Shown piece by piece: positions 43,006 to 51,349 of a stretch of 64,000 nucleotides of DNA. The stretch spans positions 124,001 to 188,000 of the forward strand of contig CAWIXN010000014.1 in NCBI GenBank assembly GCA_963840095.1, written 5' to 3'. The notes beneath the pieces are model-generated. The model saw nothing but the letters and a program-made list of their open reading frames with translations, was not told the origin of the DNA and did not search any database. Numbering within the stretch: position 1 is the stretch's first letter; every line of letters begins with the position of its first letter. Made by a program: the position numbers and the translations under genes. The DNA comes from DATBGO01 sp963840095 (GTDB taxonomy: Bacteria > Actinomycetota > Actinomycetes > Streptosporangiales > Streptosporangiaceae).

Positions 43006-44011
43006 GGGCACCATCCTGCCGGAGACAGACCTGCGGTCCCGACCCGCGGATATGAGAGTGGCAGTGACGGCAGGAGCCGCCACCCCGCCTCGGCACGCCA
43101 CCCCTGCCGGCCCCGCCCGCCCCCCGGGCAGGCAACGGGAACCCCATGCCCTGGCTGCCCGAGTGTCCCGGCGGGCCGCACTCCGGCGTCAAGGGCGCCT
43201 GCGGCGTCGCTGCGCGAGCGCTACGCGCCCCTGTGACCCCGGGCGCCGCCCGCGTGATCTGGCAGCGATCAAGGCCATGGGGCCAGCCCGGCACGCCCCC
43301 GCACCACCCGCGCAAACCATACCGGACCATCAGATAGCCGAATAAACCAGGCACAGGAACAGCAAGAGCTTGACGGGCCGCTTCAAATGAGATCATTGGA
43401 AAGCATTGGATCAGCCGCTGAACCCGGCTCAGGTTCTCGGGGGTGCTGAAACTCTTGTGTCGCCAGTGACAAAAGCAGCCAAAGACACGGTAGTGATGCA
43501 GCTAATCAGCGCCCAGCTCGCCCAGCTCGCTCGGCATTAGCGCCCAGCGCGCTCGGCCACCCTGACACCCCGCACCCGCACCCAGGACCGCCAGCCGCCA
43601 ACACCGCCAATCCCGAGAGACCGAGCGCCGACATCACTGGCGTGGATGGCACTCGGCGGCCGAAACACTGACAGCGCCGAAACACTGACAGCAGAGCACC
43701 CCAACACGAATTGAAATCGCGCGGCGGCGCCGATGGTCCATGCGACAGGTGGGAGCGGCCGTACGGTCGTTCCTGAGTTTCCGCGTGGCGTCCCGTCCGG
43801 TCGGCCGCTCGGTCGGCCGCTTGGTCGCTTGGCCCGCTCGGTCGGTTGGCCGGCCGCTCGGTCGGTTGGCCAGCTGGCCCGCTCGGCTGGTCGGTTGACC
43901 GGCTGGCCGGTTGGCCGGTCGGTTCGTCGCCGCTTGCCGCGACCTGGTGCGTTGCCTCGCTGGAGGGAACTGCGCGACGATGGTTCTCCCGCCACGCGAG
44001 GAAGGAGCCCT
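43006..44011. other. one-kilobase non-coding region with repeats
   Basis: No frame here has a recognised domain. Two features stand out: a 17-base period duplication of CCGAAACACTGACAGC at 43660-43692, and a degenerate CGGTCGGTTGGCC-like array from about 43795 to 43925. The rest is GC-rich spacer; open frames are arginine/proline-rich shadows. The last 20 bases hold the ribosome site of the 44012 gene. Confidence 0.55.
43795..43925. repeat. degenerate GGTCGG/GGTTGGCC tandem array
   Basis: About 130 bases made almost entirely of variants of CGGTCGGTTGGCCGGC, with an irregular 8-12 base period and frequent G-to-T changes. It lies shortly before the 44012 gene and shows no coding signal. Confidence 0.7.
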
Positions 44012-44344
44012 ATGATCTTCATTACCGCCAAGTTCCGGGTACTGCCCGAGTACGCCGACAGCTGGCCGGAGATCGCTGCTGAGTTCACCCAGGCAACGCG
44101 CGGTGAGCCCGGCTGCCTGTGGTTCGACTGGTCTCGCAGCTTGGCGGACCCGGCGGAGTATGTCTTGATCGAGGCATTCCGGGACGAAGCGGCCGGGGCT
44201 GCGCACGTCCAGTCCGGGCATTTCAAGAACGCGCAGCAGACGCTGCCTCCGCACCTGGCGGAGACGCCGAGGATCGTCAACTTCCAGATTCCGCAGGATG
44301 ACTGGTCGCTGCTCGGCGAGATGGCCGTGCCCGAGCGGAACTGA
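44012..44344 (+). CDS. putative quinol-monooxygenase-like ABM protein
   Basis: A 110-residue protein of the antibiotic-biosynthesis-monooxygenase/YgiN type. It reads MIFITAKFRVLPEYADSWPE, EFTQATRGEPGCLWFDWSRS, EYVLIEAFRDEAAGAAHVQS, then GHFKNAQQTLPPHLAETP. The GCLWFDW strand and the HVQSxHFK helix are the family hallmarks. These are dimeric cofactor-free oxygenases acting on quinols or reactive aldehydes. Start ATG 44012 follows GAAGGAG. It lies next to the 3' end of the monooxygenase operon but on the other strand. Confidence 0.85.
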   Translation: MIFITAKFRVLPEYADSWPEIAAEFTQATRGEPGCLWFDWSRSLADPAEYVLIEAFRDEAAGAAHVQSGHFKNAQQTLPPHLAETPRIVNFQIPQDDWSLLGEMAVPERN

Positions 44345-44479
44345 GCGGCCTGCCGGACGGGGCCGCCTGCCGGAGCCGCCCACGAGAGATGAGCCGGTGA
44401 CAGCACATGAGTGCCCACCGGACCGAGTCGGCCACAGCATTTGAGCCGACCACCGGACTGAGCCAGCCAGCAGCGATGG

Positions 44480-45901
44480 TCAGCCGAGGAATACACCGGC
44501 GAGCAGGAACAGGTTCAGTATCCCGATCACGGCGGCGATGCAGCTAGCCGTGGCGGTGGTGAGGCGACTGTTGGCCAGCGAGCCCATGACGTCGGCGCGG
44601 CGGGTCAGCACTACCAGCGGCACCAGGGCGAACGGGATGCCGAAGGACAGCACGACCTGCGAGATCACCAGGCTGTCGGTGGCGGGCAGCCCGGCCGCGA
44701 GCACTATCAGCGCGGGGAGCATGGTGAGGGCGCGCCGGGTGAACAGCGGGATGCGGCGGCCGATGAACCCCTGCATGACCACCTGGCCTGCGTAGGTGCC
44801 CACGCTGGAGGACGAGAGGCCGGACGCCAGCAGGGCGACGGCGAAGGCCAGCGCGGCGCCGCCGCCGACCAGTCGGCCGAGGCCGGCGTGCGCGGCGGCG
44901 ATCGAGTCGGCGCCGTGGGCTCCGGCTCGGTGGAACAGCGCCGCCGCGACGAAGAGCATCGCGAGGTTAATGACTCCGGCGGCACCCAGCGCGATGAGGA
45001 CGTCAAGCCGCTGGAACCGCATGAGCTCGCGGCGCTCAGCGTCATTGCGGCAGACGACCCGGCTCTTGGTCAGCGCGGAGTGCAGGTAGACGACGTGCGG
45101 CATCACTGTCGCCCCGACGATTCCCGTCACCAGCAGCAGGCTGCCCGGCCCGGCCAGGCTCGGCACCAGCCCCGCTGCGATGGGAGCAGGCCGCATCCCC
45201 ACGGTGGCCAGGTCGTAGGCAAACCCGAAAAAGACGATCCCGAGCAGGGCCGCGATCGCGAGCTCGAAGCGCCGGTAGCCGCGCTGTTCGAGCGCCAGGA
45301 TGGCGAACGCGACCACCGCCGTGATCAGCCCGGCCGCCAGGAGCGGAGTGCCGAAGAGCAGATTGAGCCCGACCGCGGCACCGACGAACTCAGCGAGGTC
45401 GGTGGCCATCGCGATCAGCTCAGCCTGCACCCACAGGCCGCGGGACACCGCGCCCGGCAGAAAATCACGGCATAGCTCGGGCAGGTCCCTGCCCGTCGCG
45501 ACGCCGATCTTGGCCGACAGGTACTGAACCAGCATGGCCATCAGGTTCGCGACGACTATTGCCCAGGCCAGCGCGTAGCCGGACACCGCTCCGGCCGAGA
45601 AGTTCGTGGCGAAGTTGCCTGGATCGATGTAGGCGACCGAGGCGACGAACGCCGGGCCGAGCAGGGCCACGATGCCGCGCGCCCGTCCCCGCGAGCGCAG
45701 CAGGCGCAAAGCGCTCTGCTGGCCCACTGCGGCGGGCGACGCCGCTGGCGCCGCTATCCCGGCCCGCGCTCCTGCGGGACCTGATATCCCCGGCGGCGCT
45801 GCCGCGGGGGCTGTTGTCCCGGTGGCCGCCATCTCGGCAAGCTGGCGCCCCGCAAGGCCCGTCAAGTTGGCCGCTGGCTGCGCCTGCGAGTCTGCGACCA
45901 C
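44480..45901 (-). CDS. mntH: Nramp-family divalent metal transporter
   Basis: A 473-residue proton-coupled Mn(II)/Fe(II) importer. After an Ala/Pro-rich N-terminus of about 70 residues, the first helix contains the metal-binding DPGN (VASVAYIDPGNFATNFSAGA) and helix six has the paired motif GATVMPHVVYLHSA. There are eleven or twelve hydrophobic segments. Start GTG 45901 lies 11 bases after the GroEL stop on the same strand, so it is probably the last gene of the monooxygenase operon. This fits supply of iron or manganese to the di-iron enzyme, though other roles are possible. Confidence 0.93.
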   Translation of the reverse strand: MVADSQAQPAANLTGLAGRQLAEMAATGTTAPAAAPPGISGPAGARAGIAAPAASPAAVGQQSALRLLRSRGRARGIVALLGPAFVASVAYIDPGNFATNFSAGAVSGYALAWAIVVANLMAMLVQYLSAKIGVATGRDLPELCRDFLPGAVSRGLWVQAELIAMATDLAEFVGAAVGLNLLFGTPLLAAGLITAVVAFAILALEQRGYRRFELAIAALLGIVFFGFAYDLATVGMRPAPIAAGLVPSLAGPGSLLLVTGIVGATVMPHVVYLHSALTKSRVVCRNDAERRELMRFQRLDVLIALGAAGVINLAMLFVAAALFHRAGAHGADSIAAAHAGLGRLVGGGAALAFAVALLASGLSSSSVGTYAGQVVMQGFIGRRIPLFTRRALTMLPALIVLAAGLPATDSLVISQVVLSFGIPFALVPLVVLTRRADVMGSLANSRLTTATASCIAAVIGILNLFLLAGVFLG

Positions 45902-45912
45902 CGGGGCGGGCC

Positions 45913-47604
45913 TCAGCCCACCGACGGGCCGAGCCCGAGCGACTGCGGGGTGCTTGAATCGGGCGAAGGCTGGTGCAGGCCCTCATCCAGCGGGCCGTAC
46001 TCGGTCATCAGCGCGGCACTACCGCCCCACGGCGTCTGCTCCTCCGCGATCAGGGTGTTGGTTGTCAGCAGCAGCCCGGCTACCGAGGCACCGTTCTGCA
46101 GTGCCGACCTGGCGACCCGCAGCGGGTCGATGATGCCCATCTGGATCATGTTCCCGTAGCGGCCCTCAAGAGCGTCGAACCCTTCGTCCCGGTTCATCTG
46201 CGCAATCCGCGCTACGACCTCCTGGCCGGAATAGCCGGCGTTGGCCGCGATGAGATAGGCGGGCTCGGTCAGCACCCGGCGGACGATCTCCACGCCGGTC
46301 GCATAGTCGTCCTTGACCTCCAGGTCGTCGAGCGCCGGCTCGGCGTGCAGGAGCGCGGCGCCGCCGCCGGCCACGATGCCCTCAGCCATCGCTGCCCTGG
46401 TCGCCGACAGCGCGTCCTCCACCCGGTGCTGCAGTTCCTTCAGCTCGGCCGGGGTGGGGGCCCCCACCCTGATCACCGCGACCTTGCCGGACAGCGCGCC
46501 GATCCGCTCGGTGAGCACATCCTCGTCGACCCCGAACGTGGCGCGCTCCAGCTCGGCGCGCAGCTGGGCCACCCGGAATTCGACATCTTTCGACGAGCCC
46601 CCGCCGCCGATGATGACCGTCCGGTCCGCGGTCACCCGGACCTGGGCGGCCCGGCCGAGCTGCTCGGCGGTCATGGTCTCCAGAGTGAAACCCGAGTGCT
46701 TGCTGTAGACAGCGCCGCCGGTGAGCGCGGCGATGTCCTCGAGCTTGTGCAGCCGCCGGTCGCCGAAGCCGGGAGCGCGCACCGCGACGCACTGGAAGAT
46801 GCCGTTGACATGGTTGTGCACGAGCATGCTGAGCGCCGTGCCCTCGACGTTCTCGGCGATGATGACCAGCGGCCGCGGCGCTCGCATCACCTTGTCCAGC
46901 ACGGGCATGAGCTGCTGGACCTTGGTGATCTTCTCAGTGCACAGCAGAATGTAGGGGTCCTCCAGGATTGCCTCAAGGCTGGCCGGGTTGGTCACCAGGT
47001 ACGGCGAGAGGTAGCCGTTGTCGAACTCGAAGCCCTCCACGAAGCCGATGCTCATCCCGTGCATCGGCGATTCCTCGACCGTGACGATGCCGCCGTCGCC
47101 CACCGTGTGCAGTGCCTTCGCGATGACATTCCCGACGGCGGGATCATCGTTGGCCGAGATCGCCGCGACCCGCGCGTAGTCCTGCTCGGTGACGACCGGA
47201 TAGGCGACGCTCTGCAGGTGACCGACCAGTCGGCTGACCGCCACGTCGATGCCCCGCTTGACCAGCACCGGGTTGGCGCCCGTGCCGATCGCCTTCATGC
47301 CTTCCCGCACAATGCCCTGGGCGATCACGGTGGCCGTCGTGGTCCCGTCGCCGACGATGTCGTTGGTCTTGATCGCCGCTTCCTTGACCAGCTGGGCGCC
47401 CATGTTCTCGAACTGGTTCTTCAGGTGGATCTCCCGCGCGATCGTCACGCCGTCGTTGGTGATCACCGGTGATCCGGTGATCTTCTCCAGGATGACGTTG
47501 CGCCCCTTGGGCCCGAGCGTCGACTTGACCGCCTCGGCCAGCTTGTCGACACCCGCCAGCAGCAGGCTGCGGGCCTCCTCACCGAAACGCAGTTCCTTGG
47601 CCAT
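45913..47604 (-). CDS. groEL: GroEL-type chaperonin associated with the monooxygenase operon
   Basis: A 563-residue 60-kDa chaperonin. ATP-site residues are in NDIVGDGTTTATVIAQGI and VEDALSATRAAMAEGIVAGG. The C-terminal tail, instead of the GGM or histidine-rich tail of housekeeping GroELs, ends SSTPQSLGLGPSVG. No groES is adjacent. Its place after the alcohol dehydrogenase matches mimG-type chaperonins, which in mycobacteria are required for folding of the large hydroxylase subunit. Start ATG 47604 follows GGGGAGGA. Confidence 0.95.
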   Translation of the reverse strand: MAKELRFGEEARSLLLAGVDKLAEAVKSTLGPKGRNVILEKITGSPVITNDGVTIAREIHLKNQFENMGAQLVKEAAIKTNDIVGDGTTTATVIAQGIVREGMKAIGTGANPVLVKRGIDVAVSRLVGHLQSVAYPVVTEQDYARVAAISANDDPAVGNVIAKALHTVGDGGIVTVEESPMHGMSIGFVEGFEFDNGYLSPYLVTNPASLEAILEDPYILLCTEKITKVQQLMPVLDKVMRAPRPLVIIAENVEGTALSMLVHNHVNGIFQCVAVRAPGFGDRRLHKLEDIAALTGGAVYSKHSGFTLETMTAEQLGRAAQVRVTADRTVIIGGGGSSKDVEFRVAQLRAELERATFGVDEDVLTERIGALSGKVAVIRVGAPTPAELKELQHRVEDALSATRAAMAEGIVAGGGAALLHAEPALDDLEVKDDYATGVEIVRRVLTEPAYLIAANAGYSGQEVVARIAQMNRDEGFDALEGRYGNMIQMGIIDPLRVARSALQNGASVAGLLLTTNTLIAEEQTPWGGSAALMTEYGPLDEGLHQPSPDSSTPQSLGLGPSVG

Positions 47605-47664
47605 CGGTCCTCCCCGGCGGTTTGGTTAGTGGCGGTTCGCTCGCGGTGTGAGTGCGGGCCGGTG

Positions 47665-48690
47665 CTAGGGAACCAGGATCGCGCGGCCGCGGACCCGCCC
47701 GGCGTCGAGATCGGCGAGGGCATCGGGCGCGGCGTCCAGCGGGTAGGTCCTGGTGTGCAGGGTGACCTTGCCCGACTGGGCCAGCACCATCAGCTCCGCG
47801 AGCTCGTTATAGGTGCCGACGATGTTCCCGATGATGTTGCGCTCGGTGGAAATGATGTCGAGGGTCGGGATGTTGACCGTGCCACCGTAGCCGATGACGT
47901 AGTACGACCCGGCCCGGCCGGTCATCGCGAACCCGTCATTCTCGGCACCCTGCTCGGCGACGAAGTCGAGCACGACCTGTGCCCCGGCCCCGTCGGTCAG
48001 CTCGCTGACCGCGGCGACCTGGCCGCCGTCGGCGACCACCGTGTGATGGGCGCCCAGCTGCTCGGCGAGCTTGAGCGCGTCGGGATTGCGGTCCACCACG
48101 ATGATCTTGGTAGCGGTCAGCGCGGCCAGGCACTGGATCCCGATGTGGCCGAGGCCGCCCGCACCGATGACCACGCAGGTGGTGCCCGGGTACAGCAGCG
48201 GCAGCGCCTTGCGGACCGCGTGGTAAGCGGTGATACCGGCGTCGGCAAGCGCCGCGACGTCCTGCGGCTGGGTCCGCGGGTCGAGCTTGACGCACGCCCG
48301 GGCCGAGGTGAGCAGGTACTCGGCCATCCCGCCGTCGCGCGACAGGCCGGGGAACGAGCTGTTGATGCAGTGCATGTCATCCCCGGCCCGGCAGGCCCGG
48401 CACAGCCCGCAGGTGGGCGTGGGGTGCAGGATCACCGTGTCGCCCACGGCCACGTTGGTGACGGCCGAACCGATCTCGTGCACCCAGCCGGCGTTCTCGT
48501 GGCCCAGAATGTAGGGCAGCGGCGTGCCCATCGCCGCATCCCACTGCCCCTCGATGATGTGCAGGTCGGTGCGGCAGACGCCGGCGCCGCCGATCTTCAC
48601 GATCACATCGAGCGGACCGCCGATGGCTGGCTCTGGTACCTCGTCGATCACAGGCTGCTGGTGAAATTCGTGCAACCGGACGGCCTTCAT
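47665..48690 (-). CDS. zinc-dependent alcohol dehydrogenase
   Basis: A 341-residue MDR alcohol dehydrogenase. Catalytic zinc site residues are in AGVCRTDLHIIEG and YILGHENAGWV, the structural zinc loop is CGLCRACRAGDDMHC, and the Rossmann loop is VIGAGGLGHIGIQCL. It would oxidise the short-chain alcohol formed by the monooxygenase. Start ATG 48690 follows AGGAGGATCA and overlaps the end of the DUF59 gene (stop at 48687), so the two are translationally coupled. It precedes groEL by 60 bases. Confidence 0.93.
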   Translation of the reverse strand: MKAVRLHEFHQQPVIDEVPEPAIGGPLDVIVKIGGAGVCRTDLHIIEGQWDAAMGTPLPYILGHENAGWVHEIGSAVTNVAVGDTVILHPTPTCGLCRACRAGDDMHCINSSFPGLSRDGGMAEYLLTSARACVKLDPRTQPQDVAALADAGITAYHAVRKALPLLYPGTTCVVIGAGGLGHIGIQCLAALTATKIIVVDRNPDALKLAEQLGAHHTVVADGGQVAAVSELTDGAGAQVVLDFVAEQGAENDGFAMTGRAGSYYVIGYGGTVNIPTLDIISTERNIIGNIVGTYNELAELMVLAQSGKVTLHTRTYPLDAAPDALADLDAGRVRGRAILVP

Positions 48691-49787
48691 TGATCCTCCT
48701 CGCCTAGTCCTGAGGTGGCATACCTGTGCCGCAGCATGCCGCGGCAGATGCCGGCGTTGGCCTCGATGCTGACCCGGGTGGTGCGGGCCCGCGCCAGATG
48801 TAGCGGTATGGCATCGCGGCCGACCAGGGCGCCGGTGTTCGGATCGATCAGCAGCGGGGCCTCGTCGCCCGCGGGCAGGCCGAGCTCGGCCCGGCGCTGC
48901 CTCAGCCGCTCGAGCGCGCCTGAGGGCGGCAGTTCGCCAAGAGTCATCGCGAGCAGTGCCCGCGGCTCGGCGCCCGCCGCGAGCAGCGGACGGCACACCT
49001 GGTCAGTGCCCGCCATGACCGCCTTACGCAAGAAATCGGCCCGCAGCTCGTGCAGCTCGCCGACCGCTTCGCCGTCGAAGGAGCGGGCGAACCCGGCCCG
49101 GGCAGCCACCCCGCCGTTGATCGCGTCCGAGGCGAAGTGATCCTCCAGCACTACCTCCGTCGTACGCACGCCTGCCGTGGCGGATACCGCGTCGTAGGCA
49201 TCGGCGACCATGAGGAATGCGAAGTTGGGCGCGCAGAAGTACGTTGGCAGCCGCAGCCGGACGCAGGCGTTCCCGTCCGCGGAGACGGTGCACGAGGCCA
49301 CGAAGCCGAGCGAGGTGATCGGCTCGTCCAGCTCCGGATCGCGCACCGTCTCCAGCGCCGCAAGGATTGTGCTGGCTGTGCTGGCCCGGGGGGGACAACC
49401 CCCCAGGACCCCCCCGCTGCCATCCGCTCGGGCCGGCGAGCCGGCCGTCGCGGCTGGCATAGCCGTGCTGGCCCGGGGGGGCGACCCCCCGGAACCCCCC
49501 GCGGAAGGCCGGCTTGCGCTGCCATCCGCTCGGGCCGGCGAGCCGGCCGTCGCGGCTGGCATAGCCGTGCTGGCCCGGGGGGGCGACCCCCCGGAACCCC
49601 CCGCGGAAGGCCGGCTTGCGCTGCCATCCGCTCGGGCCAGCGAGCCGGCCGTCGCGGCTGGCATAGCCGTGCTGGCCCGGGGGGGCGACCCCCCGGAACC
49701 CCCCGCGGAAGGCCGGCTTGCGCTGCCATCCGCTCGGGCCGGCGAGCCGGCCGTCGCGGCTGGCATAGCGGCGGCGGGGGACGTCAT
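48687..49787 (-). CDS. DUF59/MIP18-type protein with N-terminal tandem-repeat expansion
   Basis: A 366-residue protein. Residues about 140-225 are an iron-sulfur assembly factor-like DUF59 domain: ILAALETVRDPELDEPITSL, GFVASCTVSADGNACVRLRL, then PTYFCAPNFAFLMVADAYDA. This is followed by a C-terminal part specific to monooxygenase operons. Residues 1-134 are a low-complexity extension made of three 34-residue repeats and a partial one. Start ATG 49787 overlaps the amidohydrolase stop (ATGA), so the extension is translated with the domain unless a downstream start is used. It probably helps mature the metal centres of the oxygenase or its reductase, by inference from the family and position. 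Confidence 0.82.
   Translation of the reverse strand: MTSPAAAMPAATAGSPARADGSASRPSAGGSGGSPPRASTAMPAATAGSLARADGSASRPSAGGSGGSPPRASTAMPAATAGSPARADGSASRPSAGGSGGSPPRASTAMPAATAGSPARADGSGGVLGGCPPRASTASTILAALETVRDPELDEPITSLGFVASCTVSADGNACVRLRLPTYFCAPNFAFLMVADAYDAVSATAGVRTTEVVLEDHFASDAINGGVAARAGFARSFDGEAVGELHELRADFLRKAVMAGTDQVCRPLLAAGAEPRALLAMTLGELPPSGALERLRQRRAELGLPAGDEAPLLIDPNTGALVGRDAIPLHLARARTTRVSIEANAGICRGMLRHRYATSGLGEEDQ
49374..49784. repeat. 102-bp near-identical tandem repeat inside the DUF59 gene
   Basis: Units begin at 49459, 49561 and 49663; the first and third are identical and the second differs at one base. A shorter diverged copy precedes them (from about 49374) and a truncated one follows at 49765. 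The 102-base period keeps the frame (34 codons). Each unit contains a G-run/C-run pair (CCGGGGGGGCGACCCCCCGG) that would fold strongly in DNA or RNA. Confidence 0.95.
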
Positions 49788-50836
49788 GCCCCCGCGACCA
49801 GCTGGGCGTCGTCTTGCGCGGCCGGGGTGCCCTGGCTGGCGTCGAGCTGGTACTCGGCAGGCACCTCGATGTCGTAGAGCCTGGCCGCGTTCAGGCCGAG
49901 GATCTTCTTCTTCCCCGCGGTACCGAGCCTCGGGTAGTCGGAGAACGCCTCGTCGGCCGGGAAGTCCCAGTCCACGAAGCCTTCAACCTGCCACTTGGGC
50001 TCCCAGATCCCGTAGTCGCTGCCGAAGGTCATCTTGTCCTCGCCGACCCAGAACAGCAGCTCGCCTATGACCCGGGCGAAGAACTTCGGCCTGGCGTGCA
50101 TGAGCGCGCCGATGACGACGGACAGACCCGCGTACACATTGGGCTCCTGGGTCGCCATGTAGCAGAAGTCATCGATGCGGGGCAGCCCGACGTGCTCCAC
50201 GATGAAATTCAGCGCCGGGAAGTCGGTCGCGGCATGGTCCACATCGGCCACGTCGAAGGCGTCCTTGTCCAGCGGCCAGATCGTCGGGCCCTTGTGGACA
50301 TGGATGTTCTTGATCCCCAGTTCCTGGCACGCCTCAAGGTACCGGTAGGCGCCGGGGTCGGTCAGCTTCCAGCCGCGCGAGGCGTTGTTCCACTCGGCGG
50401 TGTAGAGCTTCACGCCCTTGGACCCGTACCGCTCTACGTTGCGCCGCAGCACATTGAGGCCCTCGTCACCGTCACGGGGATCCCACCGGGTGTTGTAGAT
50501 GAACTTGCCGGGGTGCTTCTCACCCATCGTCGCGTTGCGCTCGGTGGTATTGAAGCCTTCGGAGTACCACTCCTTCAGGTCCGTGGGCTGGAAAACCGCG
50601 ACGTCGACATGCCCGTCCTCGAAGACATCCTTCATCAGGTCATCCTCGGAGTACTTCTGGAAATGCTCGATGCTCCAGTGCGTCTCCGGCGGCCCTAGGC
50701 CCTGGTAGGCGTGAAAGCACTCGATCCAGCCCTTGGCATACTGCTCCGCCCCGGGCACCCAGTTGTCCGGCGCGGCATTCCAGTAATGCATATGGCTATC
50801 GACAACGAAGTACTTCTCGCCATCCTTCTCGTACAC
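49784..50836 (-). CDS. amidohydrolase-family protein of the prm/mim operon
   Basis: A 350-residue TIM-barrel metal-dependent hydrolase of the amidohydrolase-2 type. It reads FVVDSHMHYWNAAPDNW (the H-x-H pair), NIHVHKGPTIW (histidine), FIVEHVGLPRIDDF (histidine) and KMTFGSDYGIW (aspartate). Such a gene is a standard member of mim-type clusters, where its substrate is not established. The GTG at 50836 follows GAGGAGG. Its stop overlaps the start of the DUF59 gene. A strong hairpin separates it from prmD upstream. Confidence 0.9.
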   Translation of the reverse strand: MYEKDGEKYFVVDSHMHYWNAAPDNWVPGAEQYAKGWIECFHAYQGLGPPETHWSIEHFQKYSEDDLMKDVFEDGHVDVAVFQPTDLKEWYSEGFNTTERNATMGEKHPGKFIYNTRWDPRDGDEGLNVLRRNVERYGSKGVKLYTAEWNNASRGWKLTDPGAYRYLEACQELGIKNIHVHKGPTIWPLDKDAFDVADVDHAATDFPALNFIVEHVGLPRIDDFCYMATQEPNVYAGLSVVIGALMHARPKFFARVIGELLFWVGEDKMTFGSDYGIWEPKWQVEGFVDWDFPADEAFSDYPRLGTAGKKKILGLNAARLYDIEVPAEYQLDASQGTPAAQDDAQLVAGA

Positions 50837-50923
50837 GGCTGCCTCCTCGTGGTGGGCCGGATGTGATCACTTGTCGCTGCTGCTGTGGGCTACTTGGGGC
50901 TAATCGCGGGTCCGGGCGGCTGC

Positions 50924-50963
50924 GTGCCCAGCCTTCGCTAGATCTAGCAGAACGGCTGGGCAC
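50924..50963 (-). terminator. hairpin between the four oxygenase genes and the accessory genes
   Basis: Perfect 10-base arms GTGCCCAGCC and GGCTGGGCAC enclose a 20-base loop that itself contains the palindrome GCTAGATCTAGC. It lies 15 bases after the prmD stop, so it may end part of the transcripts and set the ratio of oxygenase subunits to accessory proteins, or act as an mRNA stabiliser. Confidence 0.55.
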
Positions 50964-50977
50964 GGCAAGCGCAAGGT

Positions 50978-51349
50978 TTAGCCAGCGGTCAGGTCGAAAC
51001 CGATGTACTCGGCCGCGTCCTCCGGGTTCGCGAACATGATCGTGCGGTCGTCCAGGTGAATCATGCGGCCGTAGTGGGTGGACATGTTCTCCTCGAACTC
51101 GGCCGCGTCGAAGAAGCCGGGCTCCTCACCCAGCGCCTCGGAGACCTCGTCGTAGACGACGTCCATGCGCCGGATCGCGTCGACCCGGATCATCGATGGC
51201 AGCGGCGTCACCCGCACATTAGACTCTTTGCTCATGACCTGGGCCACGACCGCCCCGACCTGATTGTTCATCAGGGTGAAGCCGCACATGTTGGACGCGG
51301 TGTGGTCGGACTTGAACGGGCTTTCCGAGGTCGTGAACGTGCTGGTCAC
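50978..51349 (-). CDS. prmD: monooxygenase coupling (regulatory) protein, MmoB/DmpM family
   Basis: A 123-residue effector protein that binds the hydroxylase, with no cofactor of its own. The MmoB/DmpM core is clear: NMCGFTLMNNQVGAVVAQVM, then NVRVTPLPSMIRVDAIRRMD, then the C-terminal GRMIHLDDRTIMFANPEDAA. It would gate substrate and electron access to the di-iron site. Start is a GTG at 51349 (GTGA) overlapping the stop of prmC by four bases, with GGAG eight bases upstream. Confidence 0.93.
   Translation of the reverse strand: MTSTFTTSESPFKSDHTASNMCGFTLMNNQVGAVVAQVMSKESNVRVTPLPSMIRVDAIRRMDVVYDEVSEALGEEPGFFDAAEFEENMSTHYGRMIHLDDRTIMFANPEDAAEYIGFDLTAG

Noticed and set aside
42991..43010. tRNA-like T-loop GGTTCAAGTC
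   Set aside because: The T-stem has a mismatch and no matching acceptor, D- or anticodon arm could be found upstream; the repeat TCAAGTCAG at the IS border explains the sequence better.
43052..43345. 97-codon plus-strand frame after the IS element
   Set aside because: Arg/Ala/Pro-rich with no ribosome site or motif; composition is typical of GC-rich non-coding frames.
45973..47472. 499-codon plus-strand open frame opposite groEL
   Set aside because: Shadow of GroEL: the minus-strand translation is unmistakable and the antisense product has no domain.
49050..49877. Plus-strand open frame across the 102-base repeats
   Set aside because: It translates the repeat and antisense DUF59 codons; no start signal or domain is present.
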